Assembly (NCBI GenBank): GCA_023260735.1
Contig: JALQUL010000465.1
Location: 1 to 18,948 of the forward strand
DNA from: Limnohabitans sp.
Lineage (GTDB): Bacteria > Pseudomonadota > Gammaproteobacteria > Burkholderiales > Burkholderiaceae_C
DNA length: 18,948 bases
Direction of reading: 5' to 3'
How positions within the stretch are numbered: the first letter of the stretch is position 1; every line of letters begins with the position of its first letter. The notes under the pieces were generated by a model. The model was not told the DNA's origin and searched no databases. It saw only the letters and a list, made by a program, of their open reading frames with translations. The position numbers were made by a program, and so were the translations under genes. Shown in pieces: positions 9,501 through 15,754 of the stretch.

Positions 9501-10413
9501 GGTCTCGTAACAAGACTTTAGATGCTAAAACCCCATTGATACGAATATTAAAAAGGCCTGCTGAATCGACAGCACCATTGTTTAACAAAATAGCACTGAC
9601 ATTATTGGCTTGTGATAGAGCTAACGCACTAGAGGAGCCCGTATTGTTTGCCGTAATCTCATAACTAATTTCTTCACCTGGGGTCAACTCTTGATTGGGC
9701 TTGTTAGAAGATTTTGAGATGTTGAAAACGGGCCCAGTCACCAACTCAATAATGTCGGTATTGTTGGCACTTATTGCCTGTAAAACGGTAGTAGCGGTTA
9801 ATTTGATTTGACTAGTATCGGGTGGGCTAGCATTGCTAGGAACAGTTGCAGTAATTAATAAAGCAACACTTGCACCAGGCGCTAAATTTTGAATACTAGT
9901 TGAGGGGCTGCCATTACTGGGCAGTACAGGCTCTCCAGGGTCCGATTTTCCATTGTTGTTACTATCTAAAACTAATTTTACATTGCTTGCAACAAAGCCC
10001 GATTGTTGTGCCAAGGTAAATTGATAATTGGAAGCAACATTGCCAGTATTCACTAAGGTGTGCGAAAGTGTAAATGGTGCACTTGGTGCACTTTTAATTG
10101 TCTGTGAATTGGTGAGAGTAAGTGCTTCTACAGCGGCAACCCTTACCTCTACTTCGTTTGATTCTACCTTTTGAGCGGACTCATACACCGCTGCTTTAAA
10201 AGTAACAGAAGCCCTATTACGAATCATAGTATCTGCTGGCGTTAAGGTAGGTATTGAAGCTATAGCACTCGAAAAAAATACCAAACCCAACACATAACAT
10301 ACCAATATAAGTAGAAATCTATAGAGAAAAGACCAAGCCACAACCCTAGTATTATTGTTAGGGTTGTTATTTAAACTATGATGTAAATTCAGTTGATTTT
10401 CAATAATACTCAT
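3508..10413 (-). CDS. Giant DUF11/SdrD-B modular surface protein with C-terminal outer-membrane beta-barrel-like region
   Basis: The 2301-residue product starts at ATG 10413. A 24-residue polar, Asn-rich leader precedes a hydrophobic segment (about 25-50) ending SSAIA, a plausible Sec signal. Modules in order are approximate: DUF11-like sandwiches at 60-225, 226-410 and 415-550 (the third with a Cys473/Cys482 pair); an SdrD-B-like domain at 555-690; a carboxypeptidase-regulatory-like or Ig-like domain at 705-830; another DUF11-like domain at 853-1000; a second SdrD-B domain at 1003-1065; a Ser/Asn/Gln-rich linker; and an Ig-like domain at 1315-1415. From about 1420 to the end there is a long run of alternating beta-strands, including YPIYGDSSVRGFDAQSSGKL near 1515. 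It closes with LRLRLKFDESGLKW, whose terminal aromatic fits an outer-membrane beta-signal. It is the last gene of a three-gene operon, 133 nt after the 948-residue gene, with a hairpin between them. No clear Shine-Dalgarno is seen. Barrel and surface location are inference; its ligand or role is unknown. Confidence 0.9.
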   Translation of the reverse strand: MSIIENQLNLHHSLNNNPNNNTRVVAWSFLYRFLLILVCYVLGLVFFSSAIASIPTLTPADTMIRNRASVTFKAAVYESAQKVESNEVEVRVAAVEALTLTNSQTIKSAPSAPFTLSHTLVNTGNVASNYQFTLAQQSGFVASNVKLVLDSNNNGKSDPGEPVLPSNGSPSTSIQNLAPGASVALLITATVPSNASPPDTSQIKLTATTVLQAISANNTDIIELVTGPVFNISKSSNKPNQELTPGEEISYEITANNTGSSSALALSQANNVSAILLNNGAVDSAGLFNIRINGVLASKVLLRDHIPLGSSYAGGLSTPNNNPGTELLYRMAGDAPFAYQTTAGTNVIEVAVAFDSVPANSSLRMSFKVKVLADYEGEIKNIAELFFSDGTSSISSQSAYPSNQVRNTTPIAPSPDLIIKKTHNADFIVDKESQFQIVVENISQLPTTQAVVVSDLLPTEMQFISATGVGWSCLAAGQLVTCTLAKGLPASTIYSSSKSSPINLVVKVAASVLSGTSGSKKLLNTAKVQGGGEAVSKTKNNESTDEVLVVLPTATSTIKGRVWLDANHDRIYQNSEKLLKGWYAELLKYETATPALISAIKKAEENNSSLKTNNKQPIGSSFLKAGLVYTLMARSVDTSTTGNYVINNIPAGSNYALRVFSPQGVWYGTPVDGEAGVPISNAQVDHDLGILKNMVFTGGQVFTEQSLPVDYSGVVYDSLKRFPIAGAQLSLTGPKGFAAASHLVGGINNLKQTTDATGVFQYLLNSTAPAGTYEIKVAPPANYTWPSVIIPSQANPLAEQAGAPNRYLVQNQTAAPAAGQDTIYYLSFRHNATARNLVNNHIPLDPPFESGPWVIEKKANKTTVEVIDFVDYTINVSNKTKIERNALIVFDQPATGFTYVNQSAYITLPGQKKIAINPTVVSNGKSGFYLRFDINLPLAGSILTTIKTDEVLSIQYRMAVSPNAIQGDGVNTAWAQSLGANPATSNKANAKVKINSGVFANEGFIIGAVFLDCNKSGTQEKEEIGIPGVRLFLEDGTHVMTDAFGKFSFYGVSPTTHILKLDETSAPKSSFFGPTGNRASGLSLLQKNAELKNATSQFIDLKNGQMFQANFAEQSCGDSIVQLVEQRKLVANATNNQEITSVVKGSERFTIDDQNTSNLDVKSKPSAGFVDAQAQTQSTQFNKMFSPLSNSIDGSSNLETGNKQATNQLLSLEDKIKNATDNSFEILNLTDQQVLEFTYTNIQVKGPVGTVFKLWVNDIEVADSRVGKRSTLADKKVEAWEYVAVTLKKGLNTVKVLQNDPLGNTRGTKSLQVIAPGELAKISLELPTDALADGQTAAVIKMRLLDSEGRLVSTRTPINLSSKIGSWLVNDLSDQEPGIQLFVQGGQIDLPLRAPAEPGVGEILVDANGVKTSAEMRFIPNLRPMLVAGVVDGVIHLRNINFSAIEPVRKADSFEKELVSFSQISQNGKTSSAARAAFYLKGRIKGEYLLTAAYESEKTQKETLFRDIQPDAFYPIYGDSSVRGFDAQSSGKLFIRVDSNRSYVMWGDFTPVGNNIRQLTQYSRALNGAQLHLDEIVAKASPSTATLKSSDVRAEVNVFASKNNQKQVLEELLANGTTGPFQLRFSDMLQNSEKIEVLIRDRQENEILSSDSNSNSQRILERFVDYTIDTATGQLRLRQPLASFDQNGNRQSLRIRYEVEGDGDEFWVAGVDAQIELTNKAKLGLVGVEDKDPAKPSQLQGLYGSFKIADQTILNAEMAKITRYAGNGTDSNAIPKDGQSVSGSAQRIELIHQDNNLQIRAQAQKSDKDFDFTGSSLSKGRQELTLEGSVKPLPQTTLKAQLKQSKNLIELTEQTSSGISATQQLTPSVTLELGVRHYRNLSNELLTRQSILEEGEVAKLRIAGTLPMLAKVNSFIEYEQDLSVQDQKMLAFGSEYNTNWGRVYGRYELLSNLNKANSLNLDAQNQRSAFGFDAKYSDAGSVYSEYRLSDEGANSVSNAQLAYGLKHQFNLTNDWSLTGNFEKIQPTDSSKNNNSTQTDNSASTNSSSSSATSLSASERSTTAGLTLDYKGFENARLSSRLEGRIADLEKSNNFLFAAAYKLNNEWSSLARLVQENRYTLTTTGTDNQNTRIQLGLAYRPNRSDRLNVLAKYENRYEIITPVGLVDTLATLSRSQIFSVHANIRPHVALQLDGRIAAKWIKSHLDDLVTHNSAQLIYTRATYDLTDRIDLGTQLFLMHSSNGALQKGVGFEVGYLISSDVWLSLGYNALGFKEFDLAGQAQLSKGVYLRLRLKFDESGLKW

Positions 10414-10495
10414 ATTTGCTTGTTAACTCATACAGTGTTTCTATGCTTCGTTTTTAAAAACTCTAATCATTATTATTATTAATTTTTTAATCAAA

Positions 10496-10532
10496 AATAT
10501 ACTTTTATTTAATATATTCATAAAAGTATATT
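10496..10532 (-). terminator. AT-rich 13-bp hairpin between second and third DUF11 genes
   Basis: AATATACTTTTAT at 10496-10508 pairs perfectly with ATAAAAGTATATT at 10520-10532 around an 11-nt loop. On the minus strand the stem starts 14 nt after the stop of the 948-residue gene and is followed by a short T-rich tract (TTTGATT). The position fits an intrinsic terminator, but the stem has only one G-C pair and the tract is broken. Partial termination or protection of the upstream mRNA 3' end is more likely than a full stop. It would lower output of the giant downstream gene. Confidence 0.5.
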
Positions 10533-10546
10533 CCAAAAATAATCAA

Positions 10547-13393
10547 TTAATCGATTTTGACACAGAATTGCATTATTGTGCTAGCACCCGCCTCTAATGT
10601 TGAAGCTGAACAAGTCACTGCACCTACCGCACCGTTGCTACTAATGCCACCAATCGTGCCGTTCGTACAAGTTGGCGCTGCGGGACTTAACAATTTGGTA
10701 TAACTCGGTGTAGTATCTGAAATTAATACAGACGTAACAGTCGCACTGCCTTCATTGCTGGCTTGGACTTTATAACAGACGCATTGTGCTGGTTTGGCAC
10801 TTAACTGTGTGATTGCAAAGCTAGAGGAAGACGGTGCACCAGAACAACTTGAATCAAGCGCTTGTGTTTTTAATAAACGAATATTACCCGTAACAATCGT
10901 ACTTGTATCAGTTACTGTCTGGGCTGACACATTACAAGCAGCAGCGGGTGTAACGGTTAAGGTACGAATATCTACTACTCCAGCAGAAGCACCGGTAGAA
11001 GCAAATACTTTCACAAATACTCGAATTGATTTTCCTTGAGCCAAAGTACCAGCCACAACAGTAGAGCCATCGGTGTATAAAGAGCCACTGCTTAATGCAG
11101 TCAAATTCGTAACAGGATTACTCAATTCATCAGCATCTAAAGCGCCGTTGTTATTCGAGTCAGCATAAACGACTGAAGTAAATGCCCCATTAGAGTTTCC
11201 ACCACTTGCGGGCATAGAACAAACCAAATCATTATTACCTGTATTACTTAAAATATGGCTATAAACCACTGAACCGCCAGCAGCAATTTGTCCTGTGTTA
11301 CTTGGGCTTAAAGTTAAGTTAGGTGCACCCACTACTTCAACGCCATCTCGCTTAGTACTAGTGAGAGTACTAACTGAGCCGCTAGTTGCTTTAAAAAAGA
11401 AACTTGTAGTACCTACTGATGCACCAACCGGAGCTGTCACTTCTGCACAAGCGATTTGTGTGTTGACATCGACTTGACTAGCGGTAATTGTAAAGTTGGT
11501 GGATACAGCACCTAAAGTAGCGCAACTCGCACTAGTAGAGCTATAAAACTGCACAGACCAACCTGCTGGCATAGCTCCTACTACAAAATCACTACCGGAG
11601 GCATCTAAATGTACAGTTCCGGCTAAGCTAGTTTTAATCCACAAAGGAAAACGAGCTTTACCAGCCACTACAGAGCCTTGTGGTGTACAAGACGGTGAAC
11701 TACTATTAACCGTACAGACTGATAAGTCGCTAGCAACGCCTGTTAAGGTACCCGCTGCATCATTCGATATAGTTAAATTAGCAGTAGTGACAGATGTAAT
11801 GGTATTTTTAACCGCATCTTTTTTAGTGCTATCCCCCTTAGAAGTAAATAACTGAGTGAGTGAACCACCAACTATTGCACTCGCAGGCAAAGTGACTTTG
11901 ACTACAATTTTAACTCCACACGCTTTATTGGTATTGTCTGCAATAAATGGCGATGTACAAGAGCTAGCAGCCCCATCTCTATTGCTGGGAATTAAAGGAG
12001 TCGTACTTGCTGTAAGCGGTGTAGCACCATCGGCTTGAAACATCTCAATAACGGTTCCAGCAGGATAGGTGTTAGTGCTTACAGATACCACAAAGGCATC
12101 ACTACCATTGCCTTTGTTCCAGACAAAATTTTCAAATGTTTGAGTACTGCCGGCAAGAGCTGTCGCAATTGTGGTTTCATCGTCAGAACTAGCTGGTATG
12201 CTAGGTGTACTATCTACACCTTTAGAACCATCTGTTGCGCTCACGTTTGCGGTAACTGAATAGTTTTGTGCAACTAATAATTGAACCGTATTGGTATCAC
12301 AACTAGCAGAACCACAGGTAAAATGAGCCACATTGGTAATAGTGCCCACAGGAGCAGTCGATTGAACAGTTGCTTTAAAAGAAAATGTTTGTACTGCATT
12401 AGGAGCAAAATTGCTGAATTTAGCGGTTACCACATTAGCAGAAAATCCAAAATCAAGCTCGGTCCCTGTACCGTCTGCACTACCACCCTCTAAATTACCA
12501 GCCGCATCAGTTAGTGCTGTAGTTGCTGTAGATGACCACAAGCCAGAACCTGATTTATAACTTAAAGAGGAGGTTGCCAACAAACCAATCGTATCAGTTA
12601 CAGTGGTATCGCCAGCAGCACTACCAGTATTGCGAACGGTAAAAGTATAAGTCACTACATCGCCTGGTACTGCATTAGTAATATCTTGACTTTTGACTAC
12701 ATCAAAAACAGCACCCATTTTGACGGTTAAGGTATCGGTATTTTGTGCCAACACAATACCACCATAGCCTGATGTTGACTGAGTTGTATCACCTAAACTA
12801 CCAGCATCTACTTTAAGAGTTGCCGAAGCATCGGCTGCGGCGGTGCTTAAGGTACTGACCGCTAATACAAATTTATAGGATTGTGCAGCGGCAACTGGTC
12901 CAACACTTGCCACCTCTATACCCGTACTTCCAGAACAATCACCACTAGACAAAGTAGCAGCCAAATTATCTGGTTGGCCATCGCCATCGGTGTCAGCAAA
13001 AATTTGGCAGGTAGCATTGGTGGTGGTACCAGTACCCGATAAGTTCGTTACTTTAATTTTAAAACTATCTGCTGTATTACCCGCATTAGTAATAGTGTGA
13101 GGAAAATATACAGTGCCACCGGGAGCGACTGATTTATTATTATCTGCGCTCAAAACAAATCCAAATTTCTCAATGACTTTTGTTTCAACCGTGTTAGAGG
13201 TAACAGTCCTCGCCACGCCCAAAGCATCGGTGTAGCTAGCTGAAGCTTGATTACCAATTAAGGTACCTGCCAAAGGGGTAGATGACTCTGCAACTCCCAA
13301 ACCTACTTTTAATGTCAAGGCGATCAATGCAAACCCAATAATAATGCTTGCAAGTTTTGATTGATGATATTTAATAATACGAATAATGCTCAT
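10547..13393 (-). CDS. Secreted multi-domain DUF11-type protein
   Basis: The product is 948 residues from ATG 13393. A TTG at 13405 would add four residues, but I prefer the ATG because the protein then begins MSII, as does the giant neighbour, and the spacing to the upstream stop (21 nt) leaves room for initiation. A Sec-type signal (about 12-36, rich in I/L/A) ends near GVAES. The mature protein is Ser/Thr/Ala/Gly-rich and beta-rich. An N-terminal module contains GTLIGNQASASYTD, TVTSNTV and YFPHTITNAGN. Further DUF11-like units start near 230, 380, 550, 690 and 840. It carries acidic metal-loop motifs (DTDGDGQPD near 134-142, DSNNNGALDADE near 745-756) and about 20 cysteines, often paired, suggesting disulphides outside the cytoplasm. 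There is no membrane anchor, LPXTG motif or barrel. It sits second in the operon. It could be a structural, fibre-like or adhesive component; that is inference. Confidence 0.88.
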   Translation of the reverse strand: MSIIRIIKYHQSKLASIIIGFALIALTLKVGLGVAESSTPLAGTLIGNQASASYTDALGVARTVTSNTVETKVIEKFGFVLSADNNKSVAPGGTVYFPHTITNAGNTADSFKIKVTNLSGTGTTTNATCQIFADTDGDGQPDNLAATLSSGDCSGSTGIEVASVGPVAAAQSYKFVLAVSTLSTAAADASATLKVDAGSLGDTTQSTSGYGGIVLAQNTDTLTVKMGAVFDVVKSQDITNAVPGDVVTYTFTVRNTGSAAGDTTVTDTIGLLATSSLSYKSGSGLWSSTATTALTDAAGNLEGGSADGTGTELDFGFSANVVTAKFSNFAPNAVQTFSFKATVQSTAPVGTITNVAHFTCGSASCDTNTVQLLVAQNYSVTANVSATDGSKGVDSTPSIPASSDDETTIATALAGSTQTFENFVWNKGNGSDAFVVSVSTNTYPAGTVIEMFQADGATPLTASTTPLIPSNRDGAASSCTSPFIADNTNKACGVKIVVKVTLPASAIVGGSLTQLFTSKGDSTKKDAVKNTITSVTTANLTISNDAAGTLTGVASDLSVCTVNSSSPSCTPQGSVVAGKARFPLWIKTSLAGTVHLDASGSDFVVGAMPAGWSVQFYSSTSASCATLGAVSTNFTITASQVDVNTQIACAEVTAPVGASVGTTSFFFKATSGSVSTLTSTKRDGVEVVGAPNLTLSPSNTGQIAAGGSVVYSHILSNTGNNDLVCSMPASGGNSNGAFTSVVYADSNNNGALDADELSNPVTNLTALSSGSLYTDGSTVVAGTLAQGKSIRVFVKVFASTGASAGVVDIRTLTVTPAAACNVSAQTVTDTSTIVTGNIRLLKTQALDSSCSGAPSSSSFAITQLSAKPAQCVCYKVQASNEGSATVTSVLISDTTPSYTKLLSPAAPTCTNGTIGGISSNGAVGAVTCSASTLEAGASTIMQFCVKID

Positions 13394-13414
13394 AGTGAAT
13401 TTCAATTAATTGTT

Positions 13415-13948
13415 TTAGTTTTTATTGATGACGATCACTCTTGCTTTAACAAGCATGGTTTGACCTGCGGCTAATTCAGCACTTGACCAGCGCAAAATCT
13501 TGTAATCAGACATGGGCAACACCACCACTTTGTCTTTGTTTTGTGCATCTTTCACTACTTTACTTAAAGGAATATCGGCGAAAAGTGTGCCACCAACCAT
13601 AGTGCTTGCTTTGGCCTTTTTAGGAAAAGTCGTATCCTTTATTAACTCCGTACCATTTGGAATGGGTAAATCAAACTCAAGTTCTTTTAAAGCATTTTTG
13701 CTATTATTTTTATAAACTGCCTGATACTCTAAAACGGCACCTGGTGCAGCCGAAGTAGTTGGCATCAAGCTCTCATTGCCTTTAGCATCTTTGCTTACTA
13801 AAAATACTGTTAATTCAGATGACAATGTCGCAACGGTTGTACTTGCTACTGCTTTGTCAGCAGAGGTATTGGCAAAACAAGTAGCGACAAATAGCTCACA
13901 TGCCATCATCAACCCTAGCAATGCTAACAAACGGAAATTTCTATTCAT
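13415..13948 (-). CDS. Small secreted single-domain DUF11-type protein
   Basis: The 177-residue product starts at ATG 13948 with a G-run (GGGGG) 5-9 nt upstream as a possible ribosome-binding site. A signal peptide (MNRNFRLLALLGLMMACELF...) is followed by a plausible cleavage site after CFA near residue 26. The mature part is one beta-sandwich domain. PGAVLEYQAVYKNNSKNALK (69-88), the LPIPNGTEL turn (94-102) and YKILRWSSAELAAGQTMLV (149-167) match the usual DUF11-like pattern of an initial PG..., N-rich strands, a P-x-P-x-G-T turn and a closing LxPGxxxxV-type strand. It is first of three genes, 21 nt before the ATG of the next. It may be a periplasmic chaperone-like or minor subunit of whatever the two larger proteins build; nothing in the sequence chooses between these. 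Confidence 0.85.
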   Translation of the reverse strand: MNRNFRLLALLGLMMACELFVATCFANTSADKAVASTTVATLSSELTVFLVSKDAKGNESLMPTTSAAPGAVLEYQAVYKNNSKNALKELEFDLPIPNGTELIKDTTFPKKAKASTMVGGTLFADIPLSKVVKDAQNKDKVVVLPMSDYKILRWSSAELAAGQTMLVKARVIVINKN

Positions 13949-13994
13949 ATAGCCCCCAAATTATTTAATATAGAAATACGCTTATTAATTGCTA

Positions 13995-14038
13995 CAAAAA
14001 AAATATCAAAAATACATGTTCAACAGTATTTTTGATAT
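13995..14038 (-). terminator. 13-bp hairpin with U-tract just upstream of the DUF11 operon: terminator or leader attenuator
   Basis: ATATCAAAAATAC at 14003-14015 pairs perfectly with GTATTTTTGATAT at 14026-14038 around a 10-nt loop. On the minus strand the stem runs directly into TTTTTTTG (14002-13995), the layout of an intrinsic terminator. It points toward the 177-residue gene and ends about 47 nt before its ATG. Transcription entering from upstream would meet it before the operon. Either the promoter lies in the last 47 nt, or the structure acts as an attenuator in a longer leader. The stem is AT-rich, so termination may be partial. Confidence 0.55.
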
Positions 14039-14191
14039 CTAAATTTTGTGAAGGGTTTTTAAAATTAAAACCTAAAACGTATTTAACTGATATCAAAATT
14101 ATAGGTGAGTAACATTTTTAAATCCATGATTTGCTTTAATAAAAACAACTCTAAAGCGTTATAAATATTACCAAAATGTAAAAAAAGTCCG

Positions 14192-14207
14192 TATTTATAT
14201 ATAAATA
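14192..14207. repeat. 16-nt perfect AT palindrome
   Basis: TATTTATATATAAATA is self-complementary over its full length and lies 245 nt upstream of the first DUF11 gene. It may be a regulator site or simply AT-rich sequence; only the symmetry is observed. Confidence 0.3.
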
Positions 14208-14420
14208 TCTCAAAACACTAATAATAGATTTGGTCTTATTTTGATAAGAGTATCTATAATTTTCGATAGTAATGTAAATTTAAAGATTTTGGGGTTAATA
14301 AAACTTAATACAATCGCTTGATTTTGTGTTTTTTTCTTTACATATCAAAAATGCTGGTGTTACTTTTTTAGTCCTATTTTTATATTTTTCAAGCATTCAG
14401 CCTATCAATAATATTTATAA

Positions 14421-14522
14421 ATGATGGGAATAATTGAAATTCTTATTCGAATTTGGGAGTTTCTAGCTACATTAGTTATGAATCTAGTAATTAACATCTA
14501 TCTTGATAATGCACATAGTTAA
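14421..14522 (+). CDS. Possible 33-residue hydrophobic peptide
   Basis: The frame starts ATGATG and reads MMGIIEILIRIWEFLATLVM followed by NLVINIYLDNAHS and a TAA. It is one continuous hydrophobic, helix-like segment with few charges, similar in size and character to membrane peptides such as type I toxins. No Shine-Dalgarno is visible, and no antisense RNA can be identified. It is the only short frame of note in an otherwise empty stretch, antisense to the flanking operons. A chance ORF in AT-rich DNA, which encodes many hydrophobic residues, is quite possible. Confidence 0.2.
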   Translation: MMGIIEILIRIWEFLATLVMNLVINIYLDNAHS

Positions 14523-14692
14523 ATACATTCTCATTTTTAAGCTTATGAAATGTAAAGTAAGGCAAAATCCTCAAATATCTTGATTTATATCAGGAATCGC
14601 TAACAAAAGCCATCATAAATTCACAATTGATTTTGATTTCAAGTCACCCTTACTTGGTAATTGCACACAAGTAATTGTCACAATAAGATGAA

Positions 14693-14735
14693 TAAAAAAT
14701 CCTTGCTAGTGGCTGTAGAAAAACAACTGGCAAGG
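14693..14735 (-). terminator. Intrinsic terminator of the permease-globin-sir2 unit
   Basis: CCTTGCTAGT at 14701-14710 faces ACTGGCAAGG at 14726-14735 around a 15-nt loop. Read on the minus strand, the stem is six pairs (CCTTGC/GCAAGG), one C-A mismatch and three more pairs, followed at once by ATTTTTTATT (14700-14691). A GC-containing stem with an immediate U-tract is the standard form. It lies about 95 nt past the last recognisable sir2 codon, so it closes the transcription unit that starts with the permease. Confidence 0.7.
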
Positions 14736-14830
14736 TTTAACAAGAAATTCATCAAAGGCTTAAAAGTATGCTTGTTTTTTAAACTGTAGGAAAAATCACT
14801 ACTTGCAAGTATGGAATAGATAAAAGTGAA

Positions 14831-15278
14831 CTATAAAAGCCAACGTTCGACCAAGGTAGGTAGCTGTTCGCTTTTGAATCAAGGGTGCTACGTACTTTAC
14901 GAATTTCGCCGTGTAAATGAAGCGCCTTACTCGAACCTGCTCTTTCATGCAGGTCATCCACATTTTGTGGTAATAACGATGATGTCAAATTTTTCTTCTA
15001 CTTGAGCAATAGCATAATGGGCAGCATTAGGGCTGGCTACTATCACTTTTTCACGTCTTTCGTTATAAAACTGTAAAACTAATTTTGCTTGACAGCTCTA
15101 AGTCAATGGGCTGACTACTTTAGTTACCTCATATTAATTCCAGATTTCGCCCATATCTCTGAAGGTTAATAAACCACTTTCTGCATTTACACCTGCCCCC
15201 AGTAAAAACTACAATAAGTTCTTTTTCAGAGGCGTTTATAAGAGGAGGCTTTGGCGTATTTTGACTCGATTGATTCAT
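14831..15278 (-). pseudogene. Decayed Sir2-family NAD-dependent protein deacylase gene
   Basis: Reading from ATG 15278 and shifting frame twice gives an unmistakable sirtuin: VVFTGAGVNAESGLLTFRDM (NAD-binding GAG and FRD motifs), QFYNERRE, PNAAHYAIAQVEEKFDIIVI, QNVDDLHERAGS and LHLHGEIRKVRST, with the catalytic His in LHLHGE. Intact members are about 235-245 residues. The damage is: an extra G in a run of five at 15196-15200; in-frame TAA at 15134-15136 and TAG at 15098-15100; an extra A near 14968; and loss of everything after KVRSTLDS, including the Zn-binding Cys region, except a possible tail KSEQLPTLVERWLL in another frame, ending at TAG 14831-14833. It lies 52 nt after the haemoglobin gene, likely once the last gene of that operon. 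It cannot yield a working enzyme. Confidence 0.9.
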
Positions 15279-15330
15279 GATAGGAACTTACAAAAAAACC
15301 TATCTAAATCCAATACCTAAAAAAACAACA

Positions 15331-15732
15331 CTAGCGATTACGCATCCAGTCAGCGGTTTGAAAAAATGAAGTGGCTAAACGCTTTTGCAACTCTGGGTCT
15401 AGTTCGATTTCTTGCATGGCTTGAGCCATACAAGCGAGCCATTGGTCACGCTCTTCAATACCAATACTAAAAGGCATATGCCTGGCTCTTAGCCGAGGAT
15501 GGCCAAACTCTTGCTCATATAAGGGTGGACCGCCCAACCAACCACATAAGAACATAAAAAGCCTGCGCCTTGCATTATCTAAATCAGTGCCATGGCTGGC
15601 TCTTAAAACAGTATAAGCTGGTTCTAAGTCCATTAGGTCATAAAACCTATCAACTAATTTTTGAACTTGCTCTTGTCCCCCTACCCACTCAAAAGCAGTG
15701 GTGTATTGCGGTAATTGATTTGATTCTGTCAT
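15331..15732 (-). CDS. Group II truncated haemoglobin (TrHbO type)
   Basis: The 133-residue product has the normal length for a 2-on-2 globin. Visible group II features are Tyr31 in DRFYDLM (B10), His47 in ASHGTD (likely CD1), the block FGHPRLRARHMPF with proximal His85, and Trp98 in ERDQWLACM (G8), the group-defining tryptophan. The block matches that of mycobacterial GlbO. Such proteins bind O2, NO or peroxide through haem in the cytoplasm and are linked to oxidative or nitrosative stress; the exact role varies by species. The gene begins 22 nt after the permease stop, so it is co-transcribed. No strong Shine-Dalgarno precedes ATG 15732. Family assignment is secure; physiological role here is inference. 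Confidence 0.95.
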   Translation of the reverse strand: MTESNQLPQYTTAFEWVGGQEQVQKLVDRFYDLMDLEPAYTVLRASHGTDLDNARRRLFMFLCGWLGGPPLYEQEFGHPRLRARHMPFSIGIEERDQWLACMAQAMQEIELDPELQKRLATSFFQTADWMRNR

Positions 15733-15754
15733 ATAGCTAGAAATAATTCGAAGA

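Larger units (their letters stand above)
13949..14690. other. AT-rich intergenic region upstream of the DUF11 operon
   Basis: About 740 bp with no long reading frame on either strand. It should hold the operon promoter on the minus strand. A loose candidate close to the gene is TAGCAA followed 16 nt later by TATATT (roughly 13994-13966), which is weak. It also contains the 13-bp hairpin with U-tract at 13995-14038, a 6-bp GGTTTT/AAAACC inverted repeat at 14054-14072, a 16-nt perfect AT palindrome at 14192-14207, a 7-bp TTACTTG/CAAGTAA hairpin at 14650-14674, and a 33-codon hydrophobic frame on the plus strand at 14421-14522. Such a long non-coding leader with several hairpins suggests regulation of the operon at RNA level. 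Confidence 0.55.

Noticed and set aside
13394..13405. TTG start four codons upstream for the 948-residue protein
   Set aside because: It is possible, but the ATG at 13393 is the commoner codon and gives the same MSII beginning as the downstream paralogue.
13415..13948. Lipoprotein signal in the 177-residue DUF11 protein (MMAC near residue 17)
   Set aside because: Position -3 of the Cys is Met rather than Leu/Val/Ile, and a better type I cleavage site follows at CFA near residue 26.
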